DNA of 64,000 nucleotides from Endobugula sp965214375. GTDB lineage: Bacteria; Pseudomonadota; Gammaproteobacteria; Pseudomonadales; Cellvibrionaceae. The notes below the pieces were generated by a model. It ran no database searches. It had not been told where the DNA came from and worked only from the letters and a program-made list of their open reading frames with translations. The stretch spans positions 2,108,001 to 2,172,000 of the forward strand of contig OZ243947.1 in the NCBI GenBank assembly GCA_965214375.1, given 5' to 3'. This document shows, in pieces, positions 42,951 through 53,116 of this stretch; positions within the stretch are counted from its first letter, which is position 1; each line of letters opens with the position of its first letter. The translations under genes and the position numbers were made by a program.

Positions 42951-44369
42951 ATGACACAACGTTTGCACAACGACTTTCAATTTTTGGATGTTGGTCGTCA
43001 AGATCCAGAAAAGAAAGATATCTTTTCCCGTGCCAGTGAATTTGTTGAAATTTACCAACCTTTTACTGAAGAAAAAGTGGCTGAACAATCGCATCGTTGC
43101 CTTGATTGTGGCAACCCCTACTGTGAATGGAAATGCCCAGTACATAATTTTATTCCCAACTGGCTTAAATTAATCTCTGAAGGCAATATTTTCGAAGCGG
43201 CAGAATTAAGTCATCAAACCAATTCTTTGCCGGAAGTCTGTGGCCGTGTGTGCCCGCAAGATCGCTTGTGTGAAGGTGCTTGTACCTTGAATGAAGGTTT
43301 TGGTGCAGTCACCATTGGTAATGCAGAAAAGTATATTACCGACACGGCCTTTGCCATGGGTTGGAAGCCCGATATGTCCAATGTTGTATGGACAGATAAA
43401 CAAGTGGCTGTCATTGGTGCCGGCCCTGCAGGTTTGGGTTGTGCAGATATTCTTGTACGCAACGGTGTGAAACCTGTAGTGTTTGACAAGTATCCAGAAA
43501 TTGGCGGCCTGATGACATTTGGCATCCCTGAGTTTAAATTGGAAAAGTCTGTCATGGTTCGCCGTCGAGAAATCTTTACTGAAATGGGTATAGAGTTTCG
43601 TCTCAATATGGAAATCGGCAAAGATATAATGATTGACGAGCTTCTGACTGAGTATGACGCCGTTTTTATGGGTATGGGAACTTATACGTCCATGAAGGGC
43701 GGTTTTGAAGGTGAAAATCTTGAGGGTGTTTATGATGCGTTGCCGTTTTTGGTGGCTAATGTAAACCGCAATATGGGTTTTGAAAAAGATCCGTCTGAAT
43801 TTATTGGTGTTAAAGGAAAGCGCGTGGTTGTTATTGGTGGAGGCGATACAGCGATGGACTGTAATCGCACCTCTATCCGCCAGGGGGCAACCAATGTCAG
43901 TTGCGCCTATCGTCGCGATGAAGACAATATGCCTGGGTCCCGGCGCGAAGTCATCAATGCAAAAGAAGAAGGTGTGGAATTCTTATTTAACCGTCAACCT
44001 GTTGCCATTGTAGGTGATGGCAAGGTCGAGGGAGTTCAATTGGTGAAGACGCATTTGGGCGAGCCAGACGACAATGGGCGCCGTCGCCCTGAAATTATTC
44101 CGGGTAGTGAAGAGGTGCTACCTGCTGATGTGGTACTGGTTGCTTTTGGTTTTAATCCGAGCCCAGCGCAATGGTTTGACGAACACAATGTTTCTGTGAA
44201 TCACTGGGGTGGAGTTGTTGCCCCCGAAAATCAAACCTATAAGTTTCAGACTACCAACCCCAAGATTTTTGCCGGGGGTGATATGGTGCGCGGTTCTGAC
44301 CTGGTAGTCACTGCAATATGGGAGGGTAGGCAAGCAGCAGAAGGGATTCTTGATTATTTGGACGTATAA
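42951..44369 (+). CDS. gltD: glutamate synthase (NADPH) small subunit
   Basis: 472 residues. N-terminal cysteine clusters (CLDCGNPYCEWKCP and CGRVCPQDRLCEGAC) bind two [4Fe-4S] centres; the FAD fold has GAGPAGLGCAD and the NADPH fold GGGDTAMDC. It passes electrons from NADPH to GltB. A strong ribosome site (AGGAGG) precedes the ATG, 27 bp after gltB. Confidence 0.97.
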   Translation: MTQRLHNDFQFLDVGRQDPEKKDIFSRASEFVEIYQPFTEEKVAEQSHRCLDCGNPYCEWKCPVHNFIPNWLKLISEGNIFEAAELSHQTNSLPEVCGRVCPQDRLCEGACTLNEGFGAVTIGNAEKYITDTAFAMGWKPDMSNVVWTDKQVAVIGAGPAGLGCADILVRNGVKPVVFDKYPEIGGLMTFGIPEFKLEKSVMVRRREIFTEMGIEFRLNMEIGKDIMIDELLTEYDAVFMGMGTYTSMKGGFEGENLEGVYDALPFLVANVNRNMGFEKDPSEFIGVKGKRVVVIGGGDTAMDCNRTSIRQGATNVSCAYRRDEDNMPGSRREVINAKEEGVEFLFNRQPVAIVGDGKVEGVQLVKTHLGEPDDNGRRRPEIIPGSEEVLPADVVLVAFGFNPSPAQWFDEHNVSVNHWGGVVAPENQTYKFQTTNPKIFAGGDMVRGSDLVVTAIWEGRQAAEGILDYLDV

Positions 44370-44485
44370 CAAATACCCTATGCGATAAGCTTAAAATTTT
44401 CTATTTGTGTGTATTTACGCCGTATCTTGGTTACACTACGCAGCTGAATTATCAATATCAACTGTGTAGTGAGCTGTATTCTTTT

Positions 44486-45556
44486 ATGTCTGAGCTAAAG
44501 AATGACCGTTTTTTGCGTGCGCTAATGCGTCAACCTGTGGACAGGACGCCAGTATGGATGATGCGTCAAGCCGGGCGCTACCTCCCGGAGTATCGTGCTA
44601 CCCGAGCCAAAGCGGGCGATTTTATGGATTTGTGTACGAACCCGGAATTGGCTTGTGAAGTGACATTGCAGCCATTGGAGCGTTACCCTGAAATTGATGC
44701 AGCGATTTTATTTTCTGATATTCTGACTATTCCCGATGCTATGGGTTTGGGCCTGTATTTTGAAGCGGGTGAAGGACCGCGTTTTAAAAAAACGGTCAGT
44801 CATGCGGGTGATATTGACGCCTTACCCGTGGTGGATATGTCTAAAGATTTAAGCTATGTTACTAACGCGGTTAGTCTTATTCGTCGTGAGCTCAATGGCC
44901 GCGTGCCGTTAATTGGTTTTTCCGGTAGCCCGTGGACTCTGGCAACCTATATGGTAGAAGGCGGTTCCAGTAAAGATTATGCAAAAACCAAACAATTGAT
45001 GTATCAACAACCAGCAGCGTTTCAATTGTTAATTGATAAATTGGTGGAATCTACAATCGCTTACCTGAATGCACAAATTAAAGCGGGTGCGCAAGCAGTG
45101 CAGATTTTTGATTCTTGGGGGGGGGCGCTATCCTACACTTGCTATCATCAATACTCATTGGCACCGATGCAAAAAATTATTGATGGATTATTAAAAGAGC
45201 ATGAAGGTCGCCCGGTGCCAGTGATCTTATTTACCAAGGGTGGTGGTCAATGGTTGTCATCAATGGCTTCTACAGGGGCTGCGGCACTAGGCCTTGATTG
45301 GACCACAGATATTGCCAAAGCGCGAGCCTTAGTGGGTGATAAGGTCGCATTGCAAGGCAATATGGATCCGGCAATTTTATATACAGATGCTAAAAGAATT
45401 CGTCAGGAAGTGGCAACAATTTTGGCTGCGTACGGCAACGGTTCTGGCCATATATTTAATCTTGGTCACGGTGTTACGCCGCAGGCAGCACCGGAAAATG
45501 TTGCTGCTTTTTTCACAGAAGTTGCAGAGTTATCTGCTTCGTATCATCAATGCTAA
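44486..45556 (+). CDS. hemE: uroporphyrinogen decarboxylase
   Basis: 356 residues from the ATG at 44486 (MSELKNDRFLRALMRQPVDR), the standard start; the frame extends back to 44405 but not plausibly. Signatures PVWMMRQAGRYLPEYR and GFSGSPWTLATYMVEGG are diagnostic. It decarboxylates uroporphyrinogen III to coproporphyrinogen III in haem synthesis. It follows gltD, as in Pseudomonas. Confidence 0.97.
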   Translation: MSELKNDRFLRALMRQPVDRTPVWMMRQAGRYLPEYRATRAKAGDFMDLCTNPELACEVTLQPLERYPEIDAAILFSDILTIPDAMGLGLYFEAGEGPRFKKTVSHAGDIDALPVVDMSKDLSYVTNAVSLIRRELNGRVPLIGFSGSPWTLATYMVEGGSSKDYAKTKQLMYQQPAAFQLLIDKLVESTIAYLNAQIKAGAQAVQIFDSWGGALSYTCYHQYSLAPMQKIIDGLLKEHEGRPVPVILFTKGGGQWLSSMASTGAAALGLDWTTDIAKARALVGDKVALQGNMDPAILYTDAKRIRQEVATILAAYGNGSGHIFNLGHGVTPQAAPENVAAFFTEVAELSASYHQC

Positions 45557-45571
45557 TGGTCGGGTGTCACA

Positions 45572-46800
45572 GTGAGTAATCAGCTTACCAAAATTAATAT
45601 CGATTCGGTTGCTATTGGCATGTACATTTTTAAGTTGGATCGCCCATGGCAACATACCCCTTTTTTTGCCTTTGCTGATGAAGGTTTTTATGTGCGTGAC
45701 AAAGATGAAATCAAGCGCTTACAAGCCAATTGCAATTACTTGTTTGTTGATCCCCAAAAAGGTTTGGCCCCAGAAGAGAATACTATTCTGGCCTCCGAAG
45801 CGCTGCCTGAGGCTGGTTTTCGCGGCCAACTAAAACCGCTTAAAGTCGATGGTGATGTCTATTCACAAGTTATTCCTTTAAATAAAGAATTGCACAAGTG
45901 CAAACATTATACGAAGAACTTGTTTCAGAAATGAACAACTTTATGGCTGTTTTTTCTCGTAAGGGTGCGTGTGCGATCGCTCGTTTTTCAGAGTTGATTT
46001 ATGGCATGATGGATAGTCTTATTCGTAATTCAGATGCGTTTGTTTGGTTAGTGCGGGTGCGGAAAATAGAAGATAAATATCAGCTCTACTACTATTTGTT
46101 AAGAATTGCCTGTTGGGCGGTGATCTTTGGTAGGCATATTGGTCTTTCTAAAGTGGATTTACGATAACCAGAGCCAGATAATGTTGATGGCGTGGCGCCA
46201 AGCCGTCAGGCGGGTATAGCGTTAATGGAGCGCACCTTGATGCTTGCTAAACAGTTTGATGAAGTAACACCTAAAGTTACCAAGATTATTAAAATGCACT
46301 GTGAGCGTCTGGATGGACATGGTTTTCCGCAAGGTCTTAACGGAGATCAGATATTTTTGTTGGCAAAAATTCTGGGTGTTGCCAGTTATTATGATCAGGT
46401 GAGTTATCTTCAGGGGGACAAATGTTGTGCGTTGACCTCCAAGGCGGTATCGCGCTTATATAAAATTCGCGGAACGCATTTTCAGGATGATCTTGTTGTT
46501 GAATTTATTAAAGCCATTGGTATGTACCCTACAGGGACGCTGGTTAAGCTAAGTAATGACTATATTGCTGTTGTAACAGAGCAGAATTATGCGCGCCGTT
46601 TAAAGCCTAAGGTGTTACTTGTGGTCGATGAAAATAATCGAGCGCTGGATAATTATCAATATATGGATTTAATGGCTGATGACATGAAGGTAGATATTGT
46701 TGGAGATATTGAACCCTACAACTATCCGATTAAAGTCACCAAGATTCGTTGCGAACACATTGAGGCCAATAAGAAGAAAAAACTGTTTGGTTTTCTTTAG
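45572..46800 (+). pseudogene. degenerate HD-GYP domain protein
   Basis: Remains of a cyclic-di-GMP-type HD-GYP protein. From a GTG at 45572 the DUF3391-like N-terminus (VAIGMYIFKLDRPWQ) reads to about 45896, where the frame must shift by one base to continue as QTLYEELVSEMNNF. That frame meets TAA at 46165-46167 and then continues with AGIALME and CERLDGHGFPQGL, the altered GYP region. About 30 residues that normally hold the HD catalytic motif are missing, and the first metal-binding His is replaced. With a frameshift, a nonsense codon and lost catalytic residues, it cannot be an active phosphodiesterase. Confidence 0.8.
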
Positions 46801-46813
46801 CCGTGCCTTCGAT

Positions 46814-47671
46814 TTAACCCAATTTTTTTTTCCCGATCGCTTCTCCCATTATGACTTCACTGTCTTTTTTGATCGCTTGTTTCCAGTCTATGGCATTTTT
46901 TCCGAATAACACAATAGCGGTAGAGCCAAGCTTAAAGCGCCCTAATTCTTCCCCTTTTTTGAGGGATATCTTGGGCTGAGTCGTATAATCAATCGTCCGT
47001 ACTTGTTTTTTTATCGGTGTAATTAGCCCTGCCCATACCGTTTCAATACTGGCAACAATCATAGCGCCTACCAAAATAACAGCCATTGGGCCTGCAGCAG
47101 TATCGAACAGACAAACGACGCGCTCATTACGAGCAAAAAGGCGCGGAACATGGCTGGCTGTGGTGTCATTAACTGAAAACAAATCACCGGGGATGTGAAT
47201 CATTTTAGTCAATTTTCCGGCCAGAGGCATATGTACACGGTGATAGTCTTTAGGTGATAAATAGACCGTGGCAAAATTCCCCTCAAGAAATAATTTGCTG
47301 CTTGCTTCGTCGCCGCCTAATAATTCCAATAAATGAAATTTATGTCCTTTGGCCTGAAATAGATACCCATTATCGATAGCGCCAATTTGACTGATACAAC
47401 CATCCGCAGGACAGCAAATCGCTTTTGAGGGTTTAGCAATAGGGCGTGCACCATCTTTCAGTGGGCGTGTAAAAAAGTCATTAAAATTGCGGTAACTATC
47501 AGGGTCGGGATTGGCGGCAATGCTCATATCGACACGATATTTTTTAATAAACCAGCGAATAAAGGGCCCTTTAATGGCATTGACTTCTGTTTCTGCAATA
47601 CACCCCGCTAGTCGTGATAGGAGGTGTTGTGGTAATAAGTATTGTAAGGCAATAAAAAGAGTGGTTTTCAT
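46814..47671 (-). CDS. psd: phosphatidylserine decarboxylase proenzyme
   Basis: 285 residues, bacterial type I Psd. The LGST self-cleavage site (FKLGSTAIVLF) near residue 250 generates the pyruvoyl group, and KDYHRVHMP carries the catalytic His residues. It converts phosphatidylserine to phosphatidylethanolamine at the inner membrane. The neighbouring HDOD remnant and rsgA are its usual upstream partners in this group. Confidence 0.96.
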   Translation of the reverse strand: MKTTLFIALQYLLPQHLLSRLAGCIAETEVNAIKGPFIRWFIKKYRVDMSIAANPDPDSYRNFNDFFTRPLKDGARPIAKPSKAICCPADGCISQIGAIDNGYLFQAKGHKFHLLELLGGDEASSKLFLEGNFATVYLSPKDYHRVHMPLAGKLTKMIHIPGDLFSVNDTTASHVPRLFARNERVVCLFDTAAGPMAVILVGAMIVASIETVWAGLITPIKKQVRTIDYTTQPKISLKKGEELGRFKLGSTAIVLFGKNAIDWKQAIKKDSEVIMGEAIGKKKLG

Positions 47672-47724
47672 CAGCGGCTATGGTCAATAGAAAAAGAACG
47701 ATCATAGCAGATTTTGTTACGTTT

Positions 47725-49193
47725 CTACAGGTAATGGATTTGTTGTAGTGTTAACGATAAGTACTGCCCTACTTTTTTAAAATTATTATATTTTTCGCTA
47801 TCCCAATGCTGGTGGTCACAATAAATTAACGCCTTGGGTTTGTGATGATGAAATACTGACAGCAACCCACAGGGTTGTAATTCATAGTGTTGAGTGAATT
47901 CTGCAGGTATCTTGCCAGACATTTTTTTGATGGCAGGAGGTGATAAGTTCAGGCAGGCTGGTTGACGTATTAACTGATTAAACAGGTTGTGAGGTTTTTT
48001 TCTGTCTATGTGCAATCGATTAATAGGGGATGACTTTTGAAAGCCGTAACAGGTTTGTGTGTGAATATCCCTATCCGCAACTTCCATAATAATACAATGC
48101 TCAGCCCCTAATCCTTGCGTTAGCGCTTGTAAGGTTGTGTTCAGCGCCGAATTAATTGTGCCGCATTGGCGAATTTTTTTCAGCCATGGCGCCAGTGTAT
48201 GATGGTTGCGTGTTTCTGCCTCACTGTCTTCCCGGTGTAAACCCATATAGCGGTTAGATGCCTTTAACGTGTCGTTATAGTGCTCAGGAAAATCAGTCGT
48301 TAGTGTGAGTTTTTCACCTGTTTTCTAAAGGCTGATCGAGATAGTTTTAAGTAACGGCACAGTAATTTTTCATAACGTTGTCGATGTTTTCCGCCCCAAT
48401 CAAGATATATGGCTAATGCATATTGGTTGATTAAATAAATACCCATCTCAATACTGAAAAAATAATGTAACAATTGTTTGTCGTCGCTAAAAAGCGCACT
48501 TAATTGTTTTTTGTTGTAATGATGAAGCTTGGCCCAGAGCTTAATATCCTCCTTGGGATTGATGGCCAGTGCTTTTTGTGTGCTGTGCGGTAAATGAATG
48601 TATTTGCCTGAATGTTTTAATAATTCTGTAAGGCTGAATCCCAAATGTTTTTCGCTTAAATGAATATAGGATTTATTTCTGCGGCTTGCCAGTAATTGCC
48701 CTTGCGACATAATTTTGGGCGCCGCTGACCAGATTAGCCACAGTGGCGCATTAAAAAACAATGCGGGTAGGAAAAAACGTTGCTTACTACAACGAAATTT
48801 TTCGCCCATTAATTCACCCGAAAGTTGCGCGGCAAATAGACTCGTAGATAGAAGTTCTTGCAAACCATCAGGATGTTTTTCAGTGGTTTTTGCATTCTGT
48901 AACGTATCACCGATCAGGTTAAGTCCTGTCAGGCTGATTAAATGCATCAAGCTTTGAATTTCGCCGTCTTTTTTCTGTACACGCTTGTCGGTAAATTGAA
49001 ACAGCTTCAGGCATAAGACTGGATCCTGTTTCATAGCGTCGGCGAGTTTATCGTTACTACAGTCGTCGTCATTCAATAACCATCGGGTACGCTTGGCGAC
49101 ATGGAAGTCTATCGCCAATGGACTTTGAGGCAGTTTTTTTAGCCATAGTGCTAGGCTAGGGCGCTTGGAAGTACGTTGTGAATTGGTTGTCAT
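47725..49193 (-). pseudogene. HDOD-GAF-type signalling protein, split by a frameshift
   Basis: An N-terminal HDOD-domain frame (start preferred at 49193, MTTNSQRTS) stops at 48300. A second frame, 47725-48246, is GAF-like (ALTQGLGAEHCIIMEV, then LHIDRKKPHNLFNQLI). Inserting one A in the minus-strand A5 run (T5 at 48310-48314) fuses them as VKKLTLTTDFPEHYNDTLK into about 490 residues. From memory, related genomes have a single HDOD plus C-terminal domain protein of that size between psd and rsgA. It could be a true one-base deletion or a homopolymer sequencing error. Confidence 0.7.
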
Positions 49194-49231
49194 AATGCTC
49201 TTAAAACATTCAGCAGTACCTCCAATATAGT

Positions 49232-50269
49232 TCAATTTGGGTGTTTTTGTGCGGCCTCTTTTAACGATTGGTAGCTGTTGATTCGTCGTTGATCAAGATT
49301 GCCCGCGGTATAAGCGGCCAAAATGGCGCAGCCAGGCTCCTGCTCGTGGCGGCAGTCCCTGAATTTGCAATGTCCGATATAAGGCCGAAATTCCACAAAG
49401 CCTTGTAGAATGTCCTCTTCACTCATATGCCATAGACCAAACTCTCGAATACCGGGTGAGTCAATTAATTGACCACCACTTTCGCCATCAAGTTGAGGAA
49501 AGTGAAATAGTTCCGCGGTTGTGGTGGTGTGGGCACCTTTTTGGGTGGCCTCTGACAAGGCGCCAATGCGCAGGTTTTCATTGGGAAGGAGGGCGTTAAT
49601 CAGAGACGACTTGCCCACGCCAGACTGACCAACAAACACACTGGTTCTACCTTTAAGGTGCCGTTTGAGCTCATCAAGGCCGTTACCAATTGTCGTCGAT
49701 GCCTCAATAACATCATAGTTCAGCGAGCGATATAGAGCAGAAATGTCTGTAATAACCGATTGAGTGTCTTTGTTGATCAGGTCAATTTTATTGAGCACGA
49801 TGACGGGTTTAATGTTGATGGCCTCTGCGGCAACCAGATAACGATCAATCAAAAACGTATGAGGTTTGGGTAATGGCGCTATAGTCACCAGAATGGTATC
49901 AATATTGGCGGCTACCGTTTTCATGTCGCCGTGTGGGTCGGGGCGAGACAATTCTGAGCGTCTGGGCAGAACTGCCATCACAACACCAATTGGGTCGGCA
50001 TCGCACCAAATAACACGGTCTCCCGTCACCAATGAGCCCAGATTGGCTCTCATATGGCAGCGCTTACAGTGACGCTCATCCGTCAGCGTTTGTACTTCAA
50101 CCTGTGTGCCATAATGTGCAATCACCAAGCCTTCCTGTTCCGGCTGTAATTGCCCTTCTTGTTCCAGCGAATCGATAGCGGCCGCTTTTTTGGCGGCACG
50201 CTCGGCACGTTCTTCCTGAATTTTATTGATGCGCCATGCCTGTTTTCGTGTTAGCTTTCGTTTACTCAT
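49232..50269 (-). CDS. rsgA: ribosome small subunit-dependent GTPase A
   Basis: 345 residues, circularly permuted GTPase: an OB-fold domain, then G4 NKID before G1 GQSGVGKSSLIN and G3 DSPGIREFG, and a C-terminal zinc knuckle CKFRDCRHEQEPGC. It matures the 30S subunit. The basic N-terminus MSKRKLTRKQAWRINKIQEE is typical. Divergent from orn. Confidence 0.96.
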   Translation of the reverse strand: MSKRKLTRKQAWRINKIQEERAERAAKKAAAIDSLEQEGQLQPEQEGLVIAHYGTQVEVQTLTDERHCKRCHMRANLGSLVTGDRVIWCDADPIGVVMAVLPRRSELSRPDPHGDMKTVAANIDTILVTIAPLPKPHTFLIDRYLVAAEAINIKPVIVLNKIDLINKDTQSVITDISALYRSLNYDVIEASTTIGNGLDELKRHLKGRTSVFVGQSGVGKSSLINALLPNENLRIGALSEATQKGAHTTTTAELFHFPQLDGESGGQLIDSPGIREFGLWHMSEEDILQGFVEFRPYIGHCKFRDCRHEQEPGCAILAAYTAGNLDQRRINSYQSLKEAAQKHPN

Positions 50270-50353
50270 AGCCCTATTGCTGGATTAAAATGCAGTTTTC
50301 GGCAACACTATACTACGGAAACCCTGAAAATTACTCTTGTTTTGGAATGTGTT

Positions 50354-50896
50354 ATGATTCATGACGATAATTTGATCTGGATTGATTTGGAAATGACAGG
50401 CCTACGCCCGAATGACGATGTCATTATCGAAATTGCCACGATTGTCACAGATAGTGATCTAAATACTCTCGCAGAAGGTCCGGTGTTGGCTATTCACCAG
50501 CCAGATGAGCGCATGACAGGTATGGATGAGTGGAATACTCGTCAGCATGGTCAATCTGGTCTGACTGAGCGTGTTCGCCAAAGCGTAATCAACGAGGCAG
50601 AAGCGGAACAACAAACGATCGACTTTTTGCAGCAATGGGTGCCAGCGGGTAAATCACCGATGGCGGGTAACTCCATTTGTCAGGATCGCCGCTTTCTTGC
50701 TAATTATATGCCTGAATTGGAACGTTATTTTCATTACCGCAATTTGGATGTCAGCAGCCTTAAAGAATTGGCGCGCCGTTGGAATCATGAGGTGCTCGAT
50801 GGCGTTAAAAAATCGGGTGCACATTTGGCGCTGGATGATATTCGCGACTCTATTGCAGAGCTTAGACACTACCGTGATGTGTTTATTCGGTGCTAA
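50354..50896 (+). CDS. orn: oligoribonuclease
   Basis: About 180 residues, DEDDh 3'-5' exonuclease. The metal ligands are in IWIDLEMTGL, the MAGNSICQDRRFL segment and HLALDDIRDSI. It degrades short RNA oligonucleotides, including pGpG from cyclic-di-GMP turnover. ATG at 50354 gives the standard MIHDDNLIWIDLE start; the frame extends only to a TTG at 50342. Confidence 0.96.
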   Translation: MIHDDNLIWIDLEMTGLRPNDDVIIEIATIVTDSDLNTLAEGPVLAIHQPDERMTGMDEWNTRQHGQSGLTERVRQSVINEAEAEQQTIDFLQQWVPAGKSPMAGNSICQDRRFLANYMPELERYFHYRNLDVSSLKELARRWNHEVLDGVKKSGAHLALDDIRDSIAELRHYRDVFIRC

Positions 50897-50898
50897 CC

Positions 50899-52093
50899 AT
50901 GTTGGAGCAGACGTATACCCTCTTTGGCCGTATTCCCTTGATTAAAGATGAGTCAGGCCGTTTGTTTTGTGATCCTTTGTGGGCAAAAGATTTATTGCTG
51001 CATCTCGATTATAGTGCGTATTTTAATCTTTGTTGTCCAATAGAATATTCTCAAGAGACAGATGGCTTGGTTGATATTACCGATGCTAATATTAAGGAGA
51101 TTTTTGCTTTAAAAAAAGATGGAGGTTTGGCTTCGGTCATTAAAAATTTTTTCCCCCAATTTTTTTGTGGTTTTCAAAGCGGCAAAAGAATCAGAAATAG
51201 TTCATTCAGATGGTCCAGGTTGGTCATTTCCACTATCGTTTTATCTTTTTTTCATTCGTATTTTTCTTCGTTTCAAGTGAATCATTGTGATTGAGTCATC
51301 GTTTTGGATGCTTGAGCCTGAAGATAAGCGAACGCCAAGGCGTATCTTTGAACATTATGTTCATAAATTTATGTTGACTCGCTGTATACGTAAAGCGGAT
51401 GTAAGAATATTTACGCAATCATATTACCGCAAAAGATTCCTGAAGGAAGAAAAAGTAGCAACCTTGATTAATCCTGCAACATGGGTGGATCGTGACCATC
51501 TTGTTGATGCTGTTGCGTTACAAGAACGTTTTGCCAATCGTTCTGGCCCACTCAACCTTTTTTTTCCTGCTCGGCTTCTTGAAGAGAAAGGAGTCTATTT
51601 GATTTTTGAGTTGGTGAAGGTGTTACAACAGAAAAAAATTTCATGTCGCCTAACTATTATGGGGGTTGGAGGTCTACAGCAAGAATGCCGCACATTTGCT
51701 GCTAATGATTATGGTTGTGTAGAGGCTAACTATCTAGAGCCAGTTGAATATGGCCAACCATTTTTCCAAACCTTGTCATCGTATGATGTTGTTTTAGTGC
51801 CTAATTTAAAGCATGAGCAACCAAGAATTATTTTTGATGCTTTTAGTCAAGGCGTAGGTATTATTGGTTCGGACAAAAGTGGTATCCTTGATATCACTAA
51901 CGATGAAAATTCTCTGATTTTTCCCGCTAATGATGTGCATGCCTTTGCTGAAGCCGTAGAATTGCTGGTTAATAACCCCGACAAAATATTACATATGGGG
52001 ATTGCAGCTCAGCGGTATGCTGCTGGTAAAACACACCAACAAATGCATAGTGTCAGAGCCGATTTTTTACAAGCAATTTTAATGCATGAGTAA
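50899..52093 (+). pseudogene. glycosyltransferase (GT4-like), frameshifted and nonsense-interrupted
   Basis: The N-terminal part (50899 to about 51146, MLEQTYTLFGRIPLIKDESG) reads into a run of six T at 51147-51152. With five T the frame continues as SPNFFVVFKAAKESEIVHSD, then GPGWSFPLSFYLF, until TGA at 51278-51280, then resumes as IIVIESSFWMLEPEDKRTP. The last part (51287-52093) is an intact GT-B C-terminal domain with a PARLLEEKGV segment. Two lesions in one gene (one indel, one nonsense codon) argue for true decay. The glycosylation target is unknown. Confidence 0.75.
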
Positions 52094-52200
52094 TGCGCTG
52101 CTTCTGTTTCCATTATGATTGCCTTGTATCTAGTTATCATGAAATAACACTAAGGTAATATGTTATTTTAAAAGTGTGGTTTATGGCTAGCCACCTGTAT

Positions 52201-52243
52201 TAAAAATTAACAGTACAAAAACAATATTGCCTTTGTACCGTTA
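52201..52243 (-). terminator. possible terminator of the beta-barrel gene
   Basis: TAACAGTACAAA (52208-52219) and TTTGTACCGTTA (52232-52243) pair with one mismatch around a 12-base loop. On the minus strand it is followed by a T-rich stretch and lies 28 bp after the stop of the outer-membrane protein gene. Confidence 0.55.
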
Positions 52244-52270
52244 AAAATAGCAACAAATTAAGCGATGTGC

Positions 52271-52954
52271 TTAAAAATGGTAACGTAATCCAACACCGAA
52301 ACTATCAAATGTAATATTACCATTTTGTGTGGTCGTTTGTATGCCGCCTGGGCTGCCGCCAGTACGGCTTAAATCAACATCTCCAGCATCAACATAGCGA
52401 TATTCGACAAAGCTTTTCAAGTTGTCGGTAAATGCTACGTCAAGGCCTAACAAGAGTTGGTATGAGAATGTCTTATCATCATCTCTAATGCTGGCGCTAA
52501 GGTTTGGATTATAGGCTAAATCACTTTCCACCTTGGTGTAGCCAAGACCTGCACCAATATATGGCATAATCCGTTCGCCAGTATTAAAGTGGTGTATTGC
52601 GTTAAAAAAAAGTGATGAAGTTTCAATGCCTCCAACAATATTGGTGCCTATATTGTTAAAAGTATTACCATTAAAAACAATACTTTCAGCGTCATTTTCC
52701 GTGGTTAAATATTCTGCTTCAAAACGCAGGCCGCTATCGTACTGATAACCAATTGCTAAACCGGTGGCGAGGTCTTCATCAAATTGAGAATTTACAGCGC
52801 GCCTGGTGCTGTTAAGATCAGTGCTGTCCAAATCATTGTTGAATACTGAAACTTTTCCATACCAGCTTGCATGTGCGTTAGGCATGGTTAAGGCTTGTAC
52901 GCCGATTAAAACAATGGTAGATAACAGGCTTTTGCAAGGTAGTGATTTTTTCAT
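52271..52954 (-). CDS. outer-membrane beta-barrel protein (OmpA-like/opacity porin type)
   Basis: 227 residues with a signal peptide ending near NAHASW, then alternating amphipathic strands and a C-terminal aromatic residue (GVGLRYHF), the hallmark of an outer-membrane beta-barrel. Segments such as YIGAGLGYTKVESD and VEYRYVDAGDVD match the opacity/OmpA-membrane-domain porin group (eight strands). Function is not predictable. It stands alone between the broken glycosyltransferase and queG. Confidence 0.8.
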   Translation of the reverse strand: MKKSLPCKSLLSTIVLIGVQALTMPNAHASWYGKVSVFNNDLDSTDLNSTRRAVNSQFDEDLATGLAIGYQYDSGLRFEAEYLTTENDAESIVFNGNTFNNIGTNIVGGIETSSLFFNAIHHFNTGERIMPYIGAGLGYTKVESDLAYNPNLSASIRDDDKTFSYQLLLGLDVAFTDNLKSFVEYRYVDAGDVDLSRTGGSPGGIQTTTQNGNITFDSFGVGLRYHF

Positions 52955-53116
52955 AAGCTTTTCTCTAATTAATAATTATCAAAACAGTGTTACGTAAACA
53001 ATGTTCACGTTATTAAAGACGATGCCTTTAACTATTTAGACGCATTAAAAAAATTAATCAGATGAATATAAAAAAATGATTAGTAACTAATGAACTTAAA
53101 ATAAGATTTTTTGTCT

